A DNA stretch of 64,000 nucleotides from Sinomonas terrae (GTDB lineage: Bacteria > Actinomycetota > Actinomycetes > Actinomycetales > Micrococcaceae). Positions 26,187 through 34,919 of this stretch are shown piece after piece. Location: assembly GCF_022539255.1 (NCBI RefSeq), contig NZ_JAKZBV010000001.1:3720001-3784000 (forward strand). The letters are read 5' to 3'. A program made the position numbers and the translations under genes. Each line of letters starts with the position of its first letter. Within the stretch, counting starts at the first letter, position 1. The notes beneath the pieces were generated by a model. That model was not told the DNA's origin and ran no database searches. It worked only from the letters and a program-made list of their open reading frames with translations.

Positions 26187-26882
26187 TCAGTCCTCCTCTT
26201 CCGCCACGCACGCGTCGAAGCACTCGCACAGGGCGTGGATGGCGATCAGCTGAGCTTCCTGGACGTGGCAGTTGCGCCCCTCGAGCGTGAGGGCCTCGTC
26301 GACGGCGGCCGAGAGCGGGTTGGGCCCAGGACCGGTGAGGGCCCAGCTGAGCGCGCCGACCTCGTGTGCGGCTTGGGCTGCCGCGACGAGGTTGGGGCTC
26401 TTGCCGCTCGTGGAGAGCAGGACGACGACGTCGCCGGGCCGAGCGTGAGCGCGCACCTGACGGGCGAACACCTCGTCGTACCCGTAGTCGTTGCCGATCG
26501 CGGTCATCGCCGAGGTGTCGCCGTGGAGGGCGATCGCCGAGAAGGGCCGCCGCTCGCCGTCGTACCTCCCGACGAGCTCCGCGGTGAGGTGCTGCGCCTC
26601 GGCGGCGGAGCCCCCGTTGCCGGCCGCGAGGAGGCGACCGCCCGAGGCGAGCCGATGCGCGAGGGTCTGCGCCCAGCGCGCGAGGACGGCAGACTGCAGC
26701 CGCAGCGAGTCAAGCGCCTGGCTCGCGTCCTCGATGTGCTCGAGGACGCCGTCCGAGAGCTGATCGTGAGGGAGCACGCGGAACCCGGCGGGGCCGAGGG
26801 GGCCGCCGGAGCGGATAGCGGTGAGTCCTCCGGCGGGTGTGGCCGTGAGGGACTGTTCGCGGAGCACGCGGGTCGTCTTCAT
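26187..26882 (-). CDS. gmhA: SIS-domain phosphoheptose isomerase
   Basis: 231 residues with an approximately 40-residue N-terminal extension. The SIS fold is marked by LLAAGNGGSAAEAQHLTAEL and VLLSTSGKSPNLVAA. GmhA turns sedoheptulose 7-phosphate into D-glycero-D-manno-heptose 7-phosphate, the first step of heptose synthesis. The zinc-binding His and Glu region near EAQLIAIHALCE is present. ATGA overlap with the upstream glycosyltransferase shows tight coupling. Confidence 0.9.
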   Translation of the reverse strand: MKTTRVLREQSLTATPAGGLTAIRSGGPLGPAGFRVLPHDQLSDGVLEHIEDASQALDSLRLQSAVLARWAQTLAHRLASGGRLLAAGNGGSAAEAQHLTAELVGRYDGERRPFSAIALHGDTSAMTAIGNDYGYDEVFARQVRAHARPGDVVVLLSTSGKSPNLVAAAQAAHEVGALSWALTGPGPNPLSAAVDEALTLEGRNCHVQEAQLIAIHALCECFDACVAEEED

Positions 26883-28168
26883 CGAGCCCCCTCTCCGACT
26901 CGCCGAAGACGGCTCCTGGACGCCGCCACATCGGCTTCGGGTTCCTCCCAATGATCGAGCATGGCGCGGTAGATCCTCTCCGTGTCGGATGCGACCCGGT
27001 CCCATGTGTAGCGTGTTCGGGTCCGCTCGACCCCTGCCGCGCCGAAGCGGGCCCGCAGCTCGGGGTCGTCGGCGAGGATCGCGATCGCGTCGGCGAGCGC
27101 GGCCGGGTGCTTGGGCGGCACGTGAATTCCGGTGACGCCGTCGACAACCGATTCCTGGAGCCCGCCGACGGCGGAGACGATGACAGGGACGCCACACGCC
27201 ATGGCCTCGAGCGGGACGATCCCGAACGGTTCGTACCAGGGCGTGCAGACGACGGCGTCGAGGCTCCGGAACAGTTCGGGCATCTCGTCGCGCGGGACCT
27301 GGCCGACGAAGATGACCTGGCCGCCCACGCCGAGGGACTCGGCGAGTTCGCGGAGCCTGCGTGCCTCGGGGTCGGACGCGATGCGGTCCTTGCCGCTCGT
27401 GCCGCCGACCACGAGGAGTTCGACGTCCCGCCGCCCGGAGGCGGCGAGCAGTGCAAGCGCGGAGACCACGATGTCGACGCCCTTGCGCGGCACAAGCCGC
27501 CCGACGACGGCGAGGCGGAGCCGCTTGCCGCGGGCGCGCGCCGGACCGTCCGGCGTGAACTTCTCGACGTCGACGCCGCACGGCGCGACCGAGATCCGCC
27601 GCCGGTTCACGCCGAGCTGCCGGAGCTCGAACGCCTCGTCCGGGCACGTCGCGATGACGCGGTCCACGCTGCGCGCTACCCAGGGCTCGAGGAATTCGCG
27701 CTCGGCCGGGCTCGTGTCGTCCGTGCCTTGGTGCCGCCGCTTCACGACGCCGAGCGCGTGGAACGTCTCGGCGACGACGGGCGGCGGAAGGAGCTGCTTC
27801 TGGAGCTTCCCGACCGCCTCGATGCACGCTATTCCGGACATCCAGAAGTGCCCGTGGACGATGTTCGGCGGGTTGTCCGTCCAGTAGTTCGCGAGCTGCT
27901 CGGCGAACGCGGGAATGTACGGCAGGAGCTTGTCCTTCGGCACGGCCCGGGCGGGCCCGGCATCGACGTTGACGAGCCGGACGCCGTTGGGGAGCGTCTG
28001 CTCCCAGTGGAGCCGCTCGCTGTCGCGCCGGGTGAAGACGGTGACGTCATGGCCCCGTCGCACGAGGGCGGCCGAGAGCTCGGCCACGTGCACGTTCTGC
28101 CCACCCGCATCAACTCCACCCACGGTGGCGAGCGGACTGGCGTGTTCGGACACCATCGAGATTCTCAT
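26879..28168 (-). CDS. GT4 glycosyltransferase (sucrose-phosphate-synthase/MshA-like)
   Basis: 429 residues, GT-B fold. N-terminal GGVDAGGQNVHVAELSAAL, central RLVPRKGVDIVV and the donor-binding WYEPFGIVPLEAMACGVPV are GT4 features; GGQNVHV is common in MshA and sucrose-phosphate synthase relatives. Start ATG 28168 chosen because MRISMVSEH begins the fold. Probably extends the heptose-containing glycan. Confidence 0.88.
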   Translation of the reverse strand: MRISMVSEHASPLATVGGVDAGGQNVHVAELSAALVRRGHDVTVFTRRDSERLHWEQTLPNGVRLVNVDAGPARAVPKDKLLPYIPAFAEQLANYWTDNPPNIVHGHFWMSGIACIEAVGKLQKQLLPPPVVAETFHALGVVKRRHQGTDDTSPAEREFLEPWVARSVDRVIATCPDEAFELRQLGVNRRRISVAPCGVDVEKFTPDGPARARGKRLRLAVVGRLVPRKGVDIVVSALALLAASGRRDVELLVVGGTSGKDRIASDPEARRLRELAESLGVGGQVIFVGQVPRDEMPELFRSLDAVVCTPWYEPFGIVPLEAMACGVPVIVSAVGGLQESVVDGVTGIHVPPKHPAALADAIAILADDPELRARFGAAGVERTRTRYTWDRVASDTERIYRAMLDHWEEPEADVAASRSRLRRVGEGAR

Positions 28169-28197
28169 TGTGCTCTCTCTCCTCATCGAACGGTCCC

Positions 28198-29280
28198 TCA
28201 CAGGAATGTCCCTCGCGGAACTGTCGGAGCCTCAGGTCGGGTCGAAGAAGTCTGTTGGGCGCCCGCGCCAACGGTCGCTGCACCCGCGGTCGCTGCGCCC
28301 GCGGTCGCCAAGGGCTCACCCCGCACGTCGGCGAGGACCTCGTCCCAGTCGGCGAGGAACCGGGGCAGGCTGTAGCGGGCCAGTGCGGCCTCCCTGGCGG
28401 CGAGCCCGGCTTCGCGGGCCGCGGAGGGCTCGGCGATGAAGCGTCGGGCCGCGGCCGCGAGTTCGCGGACGTCCGAGCTCACGCAGCCGGCGGCTGGGGG
28501 GACCGCGCGCCAGGCCTCGGTGGAGCCGAGCGCGACGACGGGCAGGCCCGCCATCATCGCCTCGATGAGCGCGAGCCCAAGCGAGGTCCAGCGGAACGGG
28601 TGCAGGTACGCCCTCCGGTGGGCCAGCTCGGCGTGGAGGCGGGCGGTCGGGACGTCGCCGGCCCACCGCAGGCGCGCCGCGTCGATCCCGGTGGCCTCGA
28701 CCAGGCCGTCGCCGCCCATGCCGTAGACATCGAGCGGGGCCACGTCGGCGAAGCCGCCGAGCAGGTCGGTTCCCGCCACGCGCCAGCGCCGAACGGGTTC
28801 GTTGACGACGACGCCGAGCCGCTCGAGCTCGCCCGTGTAGCAGAGCCCCGGGTCGACGACGCCGTGCTCGACGACGTAGGCCGGCGCCTTGCCGCTGTCC
28901 CACATGAGGGCGTTGAAGTGCGTCACGTGGACGATCGGGATCTCGCCCTGATCCGCGAGCGGATGGCGCGTCTCGGGCACGGCGCCCTTCGGAATGTTGT
29001 GCTCGAGGTAGACCGCAGGTAGGTCGGTCCCCGGGCGCAGGCCCGTGAGTTCGTGCACCCGCTTCGCCTCGTCCGGCCGTTGGAGCACGACGGCGTCGAG
29101 CGTGTCAGCGATGGACGCGAGCTCCTCGAGCGGAACCTCGGCCGTGTTCGGCCAGTCCCGGCCGCCGCGGCCCAAGCCCCACGCGGACCGCTCGGCGTCG
29201 ACCGGGAGCACGTATTCGTGCTCTCCGCGGACGAAGCCGTCGGTCCAGCCGCCGTGGACATGCCAGAGAAGGATCCGCAT
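28198..29280 (-). CDS. Glycosyltransferase (GT4-like)
   Basis: 360 residues. N-terminal MRILLWHVHGGWTDGFVRG and C-terminal FRWTSLGLALIEAMMAGLPV indicate a GT-B transferase; the linker EHNIPKGAVPETRHP is typical of a family found in actinobacterial heptose clusters. Its tail (about residues 318-345) is an Ala/Gly/Thr-rich repeat. The start overlaps the upstream GT9 stop by one base (TGATG -> ATG on the minus strand). Confidence 0.82.
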   Translation of the reverse strand: MRILLWHVHGGWTDGFVRGEHEYVLPVDAERSAWGLGRGGRDWPNTAEVPLEELASIADTLDAVVLQRPDEAKRVHELTGLRPGTDLPAVYLEHNIPKGAVPETRHPLADQGEIPIVHVTHFNALMWDSGKAPAYVVEHGVVDPGLCYTGELERLGVVVNEPVRRWRVAGTDLLGGFADVAPLDVYGMGGDGLVEATGIDAARLRWAGDVPTARLHAELAHRRAYLHPFRWTSLGLALIEAMMAGLPVVALGSTEAWRAVPPAAGCVSSDVRELAAAARRFIAEPSAAREAGLAAREAALARYSLPRFLADWDEVLADVRGEPLATAGAATAGAATVGAGAQQTSSTRPEAPTVPRGTFL

Positions 29281-30308
29281 CAGACGGGCACCGCCTTCGT
29301 GTTGTGGGAGACGAGTCGTTCGACGGCGCGGAGCACCTCGTGCGGGGTGACCCCCGCGAGGCACGGATGCCCCGGCACCGGGCAGATGCGCGCACGCGAG
29401 CCGGCACAGGCGGCCGACTGGTCGCCGAGGACCTCGACGGCGGACCCTCGGGGGGCCCACGTCCCGGCCGCGACGACGGGAGAGAAGAGGCTTACGACGG
29501 GCGTTCGCACCGCCGCGGCCAGGTGTGCGGGGCCGGTGTTCCCGGCGACGACGGCGCTCGCTCCGGCGAGGAGGTCGACGAGGCCCCGGAGGTCAGTCGC
29601 GCCGCCGGCGTCGATCCCGTGGGAGCCTGCAACCCGGGCGGTCAGTTCCCGCTCCGTATCGTTCCCGGTGACGACGACGCGGAAGCCGTCGGCAGCGAGC
29701 ATTGAGACGAGCTCGGCCGCGTGCTCGGGGGGCCACGTCCTCGCGGGGGCGTCCGCACCAGGGTGGACCACGACGTATTCGCCCGAGGGGCGCAACGACG
29801 TCCTCGGCTGAGGCACGAGGGCGGGCAGGCCGTCGTCGTCCGCGGGAAGCGCGAAGCCCGCCGCCGCGGCGATGCCCAGCGCACGGTCGACCTCGTGGAG
29901 CTCCCACGGGAGGTCGCGGCTCGTGAGCCGCACGTCCAGGAGGCTCCCCGGGTAGTCCTCCGAGAGCGCGGTGATGCGCTGGACGCCGCTGAGGCGCAGC
30001 TCGAACGCGAGCGGGAGCGCCGACTGGTGGAAGGACGTGAGGATGACCGCCTCATCGATCCCGGCGTGGTCGAGGAGCCGCTCGAGTCGGCGCACGCGCC
30101 GCGGCGTGACGGGAGGGGCCGGGTTGGCGATCCACGGGCAGTCCCACACGAGGTGCTCGTTGACCCCAGGGAGCATCGACGCGACTGCCGCCCCGCGGGG
30201 GCCGGTCAGGAGGACAACCTCGGCGTGGGCAGCGACCGCACGGATCGCTGGCCCGGAGAGCACGACGTCTCCGAGGCTGTCGAGCCGCGCGACGAGGACT
30301 CGCCTCAC
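29280..30308 (-). CDS. GT9 glycosyltransferase (heptosyltransferase-like)
   Basis: 342 residues. LVARLDSLGDVVLSGPAIRA is the GT9 N-terminal signature, with VVHPGADAPARTWPPE and GNTGPAHLAAAVRTPVVSLF in the donor domain. The C-terminal CPVPGHPC cluster resembles that of other actinobacterial GT9 proteins. GTG 30308 overlaps the gmhB stop (GTGA). Confidence 0.9.
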   Translation of the reverse strand: MRRVLVARLDSLGDVVLSGPAIRAVAAHAEVVLLTGPRGAAVASMLPGVNEHLVWDCPWIANPAPPVTPRRVRRLERLLDHAGIDEAVILTSFHQSALPLAFELRLSGVQRITALSEDYPGSLLDVRLTSRDLPWELHEVDRALGIAAAAGFALPADDDGLPALVPQPRTSLRPSGEYVVVHPGADAPARTWPPEHAAELVSMLAADGFRVVVTGNDTERELTARVAGSHGIDAGGATDLRGLVDLLAGASAVVAGNTGPAHLAAAVRTPVVSLFSPVVAAGTWAPRGSAVEVLGDQSAACAGSRARICPVPGHPCLAGVTPHEVLRAVERLVSHNTKAVPV

Positions 30309-30898
30309 GGCCCATTCCCCGCGCTGGCAGTTTCGAGGGACTCCTCAAGCGACTCGCCCAAGGCGAAGAGGACGGCGGAGAGCAGGTCGGGGGCGACGAC
30401 GGGCGCGGCCTCGACTTCCTCGGGGAGGGTCACGGGCGTCGGGACGAGGATGCCACGCGCTCCGGCGCGCTGGGCGGCCTCCATGTCGGAGCCGATATCC
30501 CCCACGACGACAACGTCTGCCGGCGCAACCCGGAGCGCCCGGCACGCCGAGAGGATCAGGCCGGGCCGCGGCTTGCGGCACCTGCAGCCCTGCTCAGGAT
30601 GGTGGGGGCACACGCGCCACACGTCGAACGGCCCGAGCAGGTCGTCCACCCGCCGATTGACCCGGTAGACGTCGACGGAGCCCATCATGCCGCGCCCCAC
30701 ACCGGACTGGTTCGTGACGACCCCCGTCCGCACGCCGGCAGCACGCAGCTGAGCCAGTGCCTCGGCTGCGCCGGGCACCGGGCGGACCTTTCGCGGGTCT
30801 CTGTTGTACGGGACGTCGTCCACGAGGGTACCGTCCCGGTCGAAGAGCACGGCGGCCGGGAGTGGCGTCCGTGGCTGGTCAAGACGGTCTGCTTCCAT
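30305..30898 (-). CDS. gmhB: D,D-heptose 1,7-bisphosphate 7-phosphatase
   Basis: 197 residues of the HAD superfamily. FDRDGTLVDDVPY holds the nucleophile Asp, VVTNQSGVGRG the second motif, and CPHHPEQGCRCRKP the GmhB zinc loop. It removes the 7-phosphate between the kinase and nucleotidyl-transfer steps. First gene of the minus-strand run, divergent from a third GT9. In Gram-positives GmhB anomer preference decides ADP- versus GDP-heptose; this cannot be read here. Confidence 0.92.
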   Translation of the reverse strand: MEADRLDQPRTPLPAAVLFDRDGTLVDDVPYNRDPRKVRPVPGAAEALAQLRAAGVRTGVVTNQSGVGRGMMGSVDVYRVNRRVDDLLGPFDVWRVCPHHPEQGCRCRKPRPGLILSACRALRVAPADVVVVGDIGSDMEAAQRAGARGILVPTPVTLPEEVEAAPVVAPDLLSAVLFALGESLEESLETASAGNGP

Positions 30899-31040
30899 GA
30901 CGGGAATCTGCCCCGGGAGAAGCTACAATAAACTTTCTTTTCTCCTGCAGCTTCTCCTCCGAGACCGCTCCCCGGCCAAGCGGAGGAATTTCGATTCGCT
31001 CAAGCCAAGGGCATTGTCGCTTTCGATGATGGAGGCCGCC
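30899..31040. promoter_or_regulatory. Divergent promoter region between gmhB and GT9
   Basis: The 142-bp spacer has an unusually AT-rich core (ACAATAAACTTTCTTTTC) flanked by a 9-bp inverted repeat GGAGAAGCT (30916-30924) and AGCTTCTCC (30949-30957). TACAAT and, on the other strand, TATTGT could serve as -10 boxes. A shared regulator site is plausible but unproven. Confidence 0.4.
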
Positions 31041-32015
31041 GTGACAGCGGGTTCAGAACGACCCGTCCTACTGGTGCTCCGAGCGCTCAAGCTCGGTGAC
31101 CTGCTCGTCTCCGTGCCGGGCCTGCGTGGCCTGCGCGCGGGGTTCCCCGACCACGAGCTCGTGCTCGCGGCACCGAAGTGGCTCGAGCCGGTCATTCCGC
31201 TCGTGGGCGGCATCAACCGGCACCTCCCGACCCCGGGCCTCGACGGCCCCATCCCCTACACGGGGAGGGTGGACGTCGCCGTGAACTTCCACGGGAAGGG
31301 CGTCGAGAGCCGGACCCGGCTCGAGGAGCTCGCCCCTGAGCACCGCATCGGCCACCGGGCCCCGGGGTGGGCCGGCCCCGAGTGGGACGACACGCTCCAT
31401 GAGCGCGAGCGGTGGGTGCGCCTCCTGAACTGGCACGGGCTGCCCGGGCGGCCCGACGACTACCGCCTGTTCCCGCCCGAGGTCTCGGCACCGGTCGAGG
31501 GCGCGACGCTCCTCCACGTCGGGGCCGCCTACGGGAGCCGGCGCTGGCCGGTCGAGCGGTTTGCCGGCGTCGCCCACGAGCTCCGACTCCAGGGCCACGA
31601 CGTGCTCCTGACCGGCGGTGAGGAAGACCGGGGCCGGGCCACCGCCGTCGCCCGCGGCGCCGGCCTGCCGGACTCCGCCGTCGTCGCCGGCCGCTGGAAC
31701 CTCTCCGAATTCTTCGCAGCGGTCGCCGCGGCCCGCCTCGTCGTCACCGCCGACACGTCCGCGGGGCACATCGCGACGGCGTACGGGACGCCGTCCGTCG
31801 TCATCTTCGGGCCCGCGACCCCCGAGCAGTGGGGGCCGCCCGAGGACGGCCCCCACGTCGTGCTCACCGACCCGGCCGTGCGGCACGGCGACCCGTTCGC
31901 GGACCTCCCCGACCCAGCGATGCTCGCGGTGTGGCCCGGGCACGTGCTCGACGCCGTCGCCCGCCTCGAGGAGCGCGGGACGGCCCAGGAGCCGAGGCAC
32001 CTCGCCGCGCCGTAG
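31041..32015 (+). CDS. GT9 glycosyltransferase (heptosyltransferase-like)
   Basis: 324 residues. LVLRALKLGDLLVSVPGLRGL is close to the GT9 start motif, with HVGAAYGSRRWP and ADTSAGHIATAYGTPSVVIF in the C-terminal domain. GTG 31041 is chosen because GGAGG lies 5 nt upstream; ATG 31026 and 31029 have none. It is the third GT9 gene and the last member of the heptose region. Confidence 0.88.
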   Translation: MTAGSERPVLLVLRALKLGDLLVSVPGLRGLRAGFPDHELVLAAPKWLEPVIPLVGGINRHLPTPGLDGPIPYTGRVDVAVNFHGKGVESRTRLEELAPEHRIGHRAPGWAGPEWDDTLHERERWVRLLNWHGLPGRPDDYRLFPPEVSAPVEGATLLHVGAAYGSRRWPVERFAGVAHELRLQGHDVLLTGGEEDRGRATAVARGAGLPDSAVVAGRWNLSEFFAAVAAARLVVTADTSAGHIATAYGTPSVVIFGPATPEQWGPPEDGPHVVLTDPAVRHGDPFADLPDPAMLAVWPGHVLDAVARLEERGTAQEPRHLAAP

Positions 32016-32030
32016 CGCCGCTGCCAGATC

Positions 32031-32074
32031 GTTTTGCTTCACGCTGGCCGGGTAGGGCGCCCATGGTGGGGTAC
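32031..32074 (+). promoter_or_regulatory. Two overlapping SigB-type promoters before the molybdoenzyme operon
   Basis: GTTT-N15-GGGTAG (32031-32055) and GGGT-N15-GGGTAC (32050-32074). The second ends 20 nt before GTG 32095, leaving room for the GGGGAAGGAAC ribosome site. Confidence 0.6.
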
Positions 32075-32094
32075 GCCGAGGGGAAGGAACGACT

Positions 32095-34461
32095 GTGCCT
32101 GATCGCGTGGAGGAAGTCCCGGACCGCATCAAGGACGTCTGGGGCAGGCGAACTCCCGTCGAGCAGGGCGGGGAGTGGCCCGTCCGCGTCGACGTCCAGC
32201 TCGCGGAGGGTCTCACAGAGTCCGACGTCGACCGGTGGGTGCAGTCGGCGTGCGTCCTCTGCAGCAACGGCTGCGGGTGCGACATCGCGGTCAAGGACGG
32301 ACGCATGGTGGGCGTCCGCGGACGCGAGATCGACGCCGTCAATCACGGCAGGCTCGGCCCGAAAGGCCTGTACGCGAGCTGGCAGGGCGTCTCGAACCCC
32401 GACCGGCTCAGGACGCCGCTCGTGCGCAAGGGCGGCCAGCTCGTCGAGGCGAGCTGGGACGAGGCGATGGGGCGGATCGTGGAGCGCAGCAAGGCGCTGC
32501 TCGAGGAGCGCGGGCCGCTCAGCCACGCGTTCTACACGAGCGGGCAGCTGTTCCTCGAGGAGTACTACGCCCTCGCTGTCGTCGGCAAGGCCGGCATCGG
32601 GACGCCCCACATGGACGGCAACACGCGCCTCTGCACCGCGACCGCCGCGCAGGCCCTGAAGGAGAGCTTCGGGGCCGACGGACAGCCGGGCTCGTACGAG
32701 GACATCGAGCACTGCGACGCGATCTTCCTGTTCGGGCACAACATGGCCGAGACCAACACGATGCTGTGGGCACGGGTCCTCGACCGCCTTGCGGGGCCGC
32801 AGCCGCCCCTTGTCGTGTGCGTCGACCCGAGGGTCACCCCGGTCGCCCAGGCGGCCGACGTCCACCTTGCCGTGAAGACCGGCACCAACCTCCCGCTCAT
32901 GTACGCGCTCATCCGCGAGGTCATCCGGAACGGCTGGACCGACGACGACTACATCGCCGAGCACACGACCGGCTTCTCCGAGCTTGCCGCGGCAATCGAA
33001 CCGTGGACGCCTGAGGCCGCCGCCGAACGATGCGGCGTCGACGCCGCGGACATCCGCCGCGCCGCCGAGATCTTCGGAACCTCGCAGCGCGTCCTCTCGA
33101 CCGTCCTGCAGGGCTTCTACCAGTCCACCCAGGCCACTGCATCCTCGTGCCAGGTCAACAACCTCCACCTCCTGCGCGGCCTGCTCGGGAAGCCCGGCTG
33201 CGGCGTCCTCCAGATGAACGGGCAGCCGACGGCGCAGAACAACCGCGAATGCGGGGCCGACGGCGACCTGCCGGGCTTCCGCAATTGGGAGAACCCCGAG
33301 CACATCCAAGAGCTCGCGAAGCTCTGGGATGTGGACCCCGGGATCATTCCCCACTGGGCTGCGCCCACCCACGCCCTCCAGATCTTCCGCTACGCGGAGC
33401 AGGGCTCCATCAACTTCCTCTGGATCTCCGCAACGAACCCCGCCGTCTCGATGCCGAACCTCGGCCGCATGCGTGACATCCTCCGCAAGCCCGAGCTCTT
33501 CCTCGTCGTCCAGGACCTGTACCTGAACGAGACGGCACGCGAGGCCGACGTCGTGCTGCCCGCCGCGGGCTGGGGCGAGAAGACGGGGACGTTCACGAAC
33601 GTCAACCGCACCGTGCACCTCTCGGACAAGGCCGTCGAGCCGCCCGGGGAGGCACGCAGCGACCTCGACATCTTCCTCGACTACGCACGCAGAATGGACT
33701 TCCGCCGGCTCGACGGCTCCCCGCTGCTCCCGTGGACCTCGCCCGAGGAGGTCTTCAACGCGTGGCGAGAGTGTACCCGCGGGCGCCCCTGCGACTACAC
33801 CGGGCTCAGCTACGAGCGCCTGCGGGGCGACACCGGGCTCCAATGGCCTTTCCCCGAGGGGGCCGAAAAGGGCACGGTGCGGCTCTACACTGACGGAGTG
33901 TTCCCGACGGCGCCGGACTACTGCGAGACGTATGGCCATGACCTCGTCACGGGCGCGACCGTCGGTCCGCAGGCGGTCAAGGCGGGGCGCTACGACGGCC
34001 GGGCCAGGTTCAAGACCGCGGACGTCGTACCGCCGGCAGAGGTGCCGGATGAGGAGTATCCGTTCCACTTCACGACCGGCCGCACCGTGTACCACTTCCA
34101 CACCCGCACCAAGACGGCCCGCGCACCCGAACTCCGGCGCGCCGCGCCCGAGGCGTGGTTCGAACTGTGCGCCGAGGACGCCGCCCAACTCGGGGCGGAC
34201 GACGGCGACTTCCTCCGCGTGACGTCGCGGCGCGGCGAGGCCATCGCGCGGCTGCGGATCAAGAAGATGGCGCGGGGCACGGTCTTCGAACCGTTCCACT
34301 ACGGCTACTGGGACGTCGGCGGCACTCCCGACGGAAGGCCCCGGGCGGCCAACGAGCTCACGATCACGGAGTGGGACCCCGTCTCGAAGCAGCCCGTCTT
34401 CAAGACCGCGGCCGTCCGGGTCGAGGTCATAGGTCCGGAACTCGTGGGAGGCAAAGCATGA
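32095..34461 (+). CDS. Molybdopterin oxidoreductase (assimilatory nitrate reductase/FdhA-like)
   Basis: 788 residues of the bis-MGD DMSO-reductase superfamily. The N-terminal cluster region has three cysteines (CVLCSNGCGC) but the usual fourth position is Gly in LGPKGLY, a variant I recall from actinobacterial homologues. DGNTRLCTATAA supplies a Cys likely to bind Mo, as in NapA/NasA. Later blocks QMNGQPTAQNNRECG and NETAREADVVLPA match the molybdopterin domain, and the last 120 residues the dinucleotide-binding domain. No Tat signal, so cytoplasmic. Substrate unknown; no nitrate genes are nearby. Confidence 0.87.
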   Translation: MPDRVEEVPDRIKDVWGRRTPVEQGGEWPVRVDVQLAEGLTESDVDRWVQSACVLCSNGCGCDIAVKDGRMVGVRGREIDAVNHGRLGPKGLYASWQGVSNPDRLRTPLVRKGGQLVEASWDEAMGRIVERSKALLEERGPLSHAFYTSGQLFLEEYYALAVVGKAGIGTPHMDGNTRLCTATAAQALKESFGADGQPGSYEDIEHCDAIFLFGHNMAETNTMLWARVLDRLAGPQPPLVVCVDPRVTPVAQAADVHLAVKTGTNLPLMYALIREVIRNGWTDDDYIAEHTTGFSELAAAIEPWTPEAAAERCGVDAADIRRAAEIFGTSQRVLSTVLQGFYQSTQATASSCQVNNLHLLRGLLGKPGCGVLQMNGQPTAQNNRECGADGDLPGFRNWENPEHIQELAKLWDVDPGIIPHWAAPTHALQIFRYAEQGSINFLWISATNPAVSMPNLGRMRDILRKPELFLVVQDLYLNETAREADVVLPAAGWGEKTGTFTNVNRTVHLSDKAVEPPGEARSDLDIFLDYARRMDFRRLDGSPLLPWTSPEEVFNAWRECTRGRPCDYTGLSYERLRGDTGLQWPFPEGAEKGTVRLYTDGVFPTAPDYCETYGHDLVTGATVGPQAVKAGRYDGRARFKTADVVPPAEVPDEEYPFHFTTGRTVYHFHTRTKTARAPELRRAAPEAWFELCAEDAAQLGADDGDFLRVTSRRGEAIARLRIKKMARGTVFEPFHYGYWDVGGTPDGRPRAANELTITEWDPVSKQPVFKTAAVRVEVIGPELVGGKA

Positions 34462-34919
34462 GGATCGCCGTCTACCTCGGCCTGCTCGATCGTTCCGAGC
34501 AGAGCCTCGCGGAGAGCTACCGCCAAGTCGCCGAAGGGCACGGCGACGAGCCTGACATCCGGGAACTCACCCAGCTGCTCGCCCGGCAGTGCGACGCCCA
34601 CGTGCATGCGCTTGCCCCGATCATCGAGCGGTACGGCGAGGCCGAGGCCGACGACGAGCCCGAGCGCCTCCACGCCGACACCCTGTCCGAGACGCGCAGC
34701 GGCCCCGTCGGGCTCATTCGCGACCTCCAGGACCTGCACCTCCTCGCGACGCTCGCTCATTCATCGTGGACCATGGTCGGTCAGGCGGCCGAGGCGCTCC
34801 GCGACAAGGAGCTCCACGAGACCGTGCAGCAGTGCAGCCAGCAGCTCCAGGGCCAGCTGCGCTGGCTCCAGACGCGCATGAAGCAGGCCGCGCCCCAGGC
34901 TCTGGCGCTCAAGGGATGA
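34458..34919 (+). CDS. Helical protein paired with the molybdoenzyme
   Basis: 153 residues, almost entirely amphipathic helix with several His and Glu (QCDAHVHALAPIIERYGE, DLHLLATLAHSSW), suggestive of a four-helix bundle that might bind a metal. I do not recognise a named family. ATGA overlaps on both sides place it in the molybdoenzyme operon, so an accessory or electron-transfer role is a reasonable guess. Confidence 0.75.
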   Translation: MRIAVYLGLLDRSEQSLAESYRQVAEGHGDEPDIRELTQLLARQCDAHVHALAPIIERYGEAEADDEPERLHADTLSETRSGPVGLIRDLQDLHLLATLAHSSWTMVGQAAEALRDKELHETVQQCSQQLQGQLRWLQTRMKQAAPQALALKG

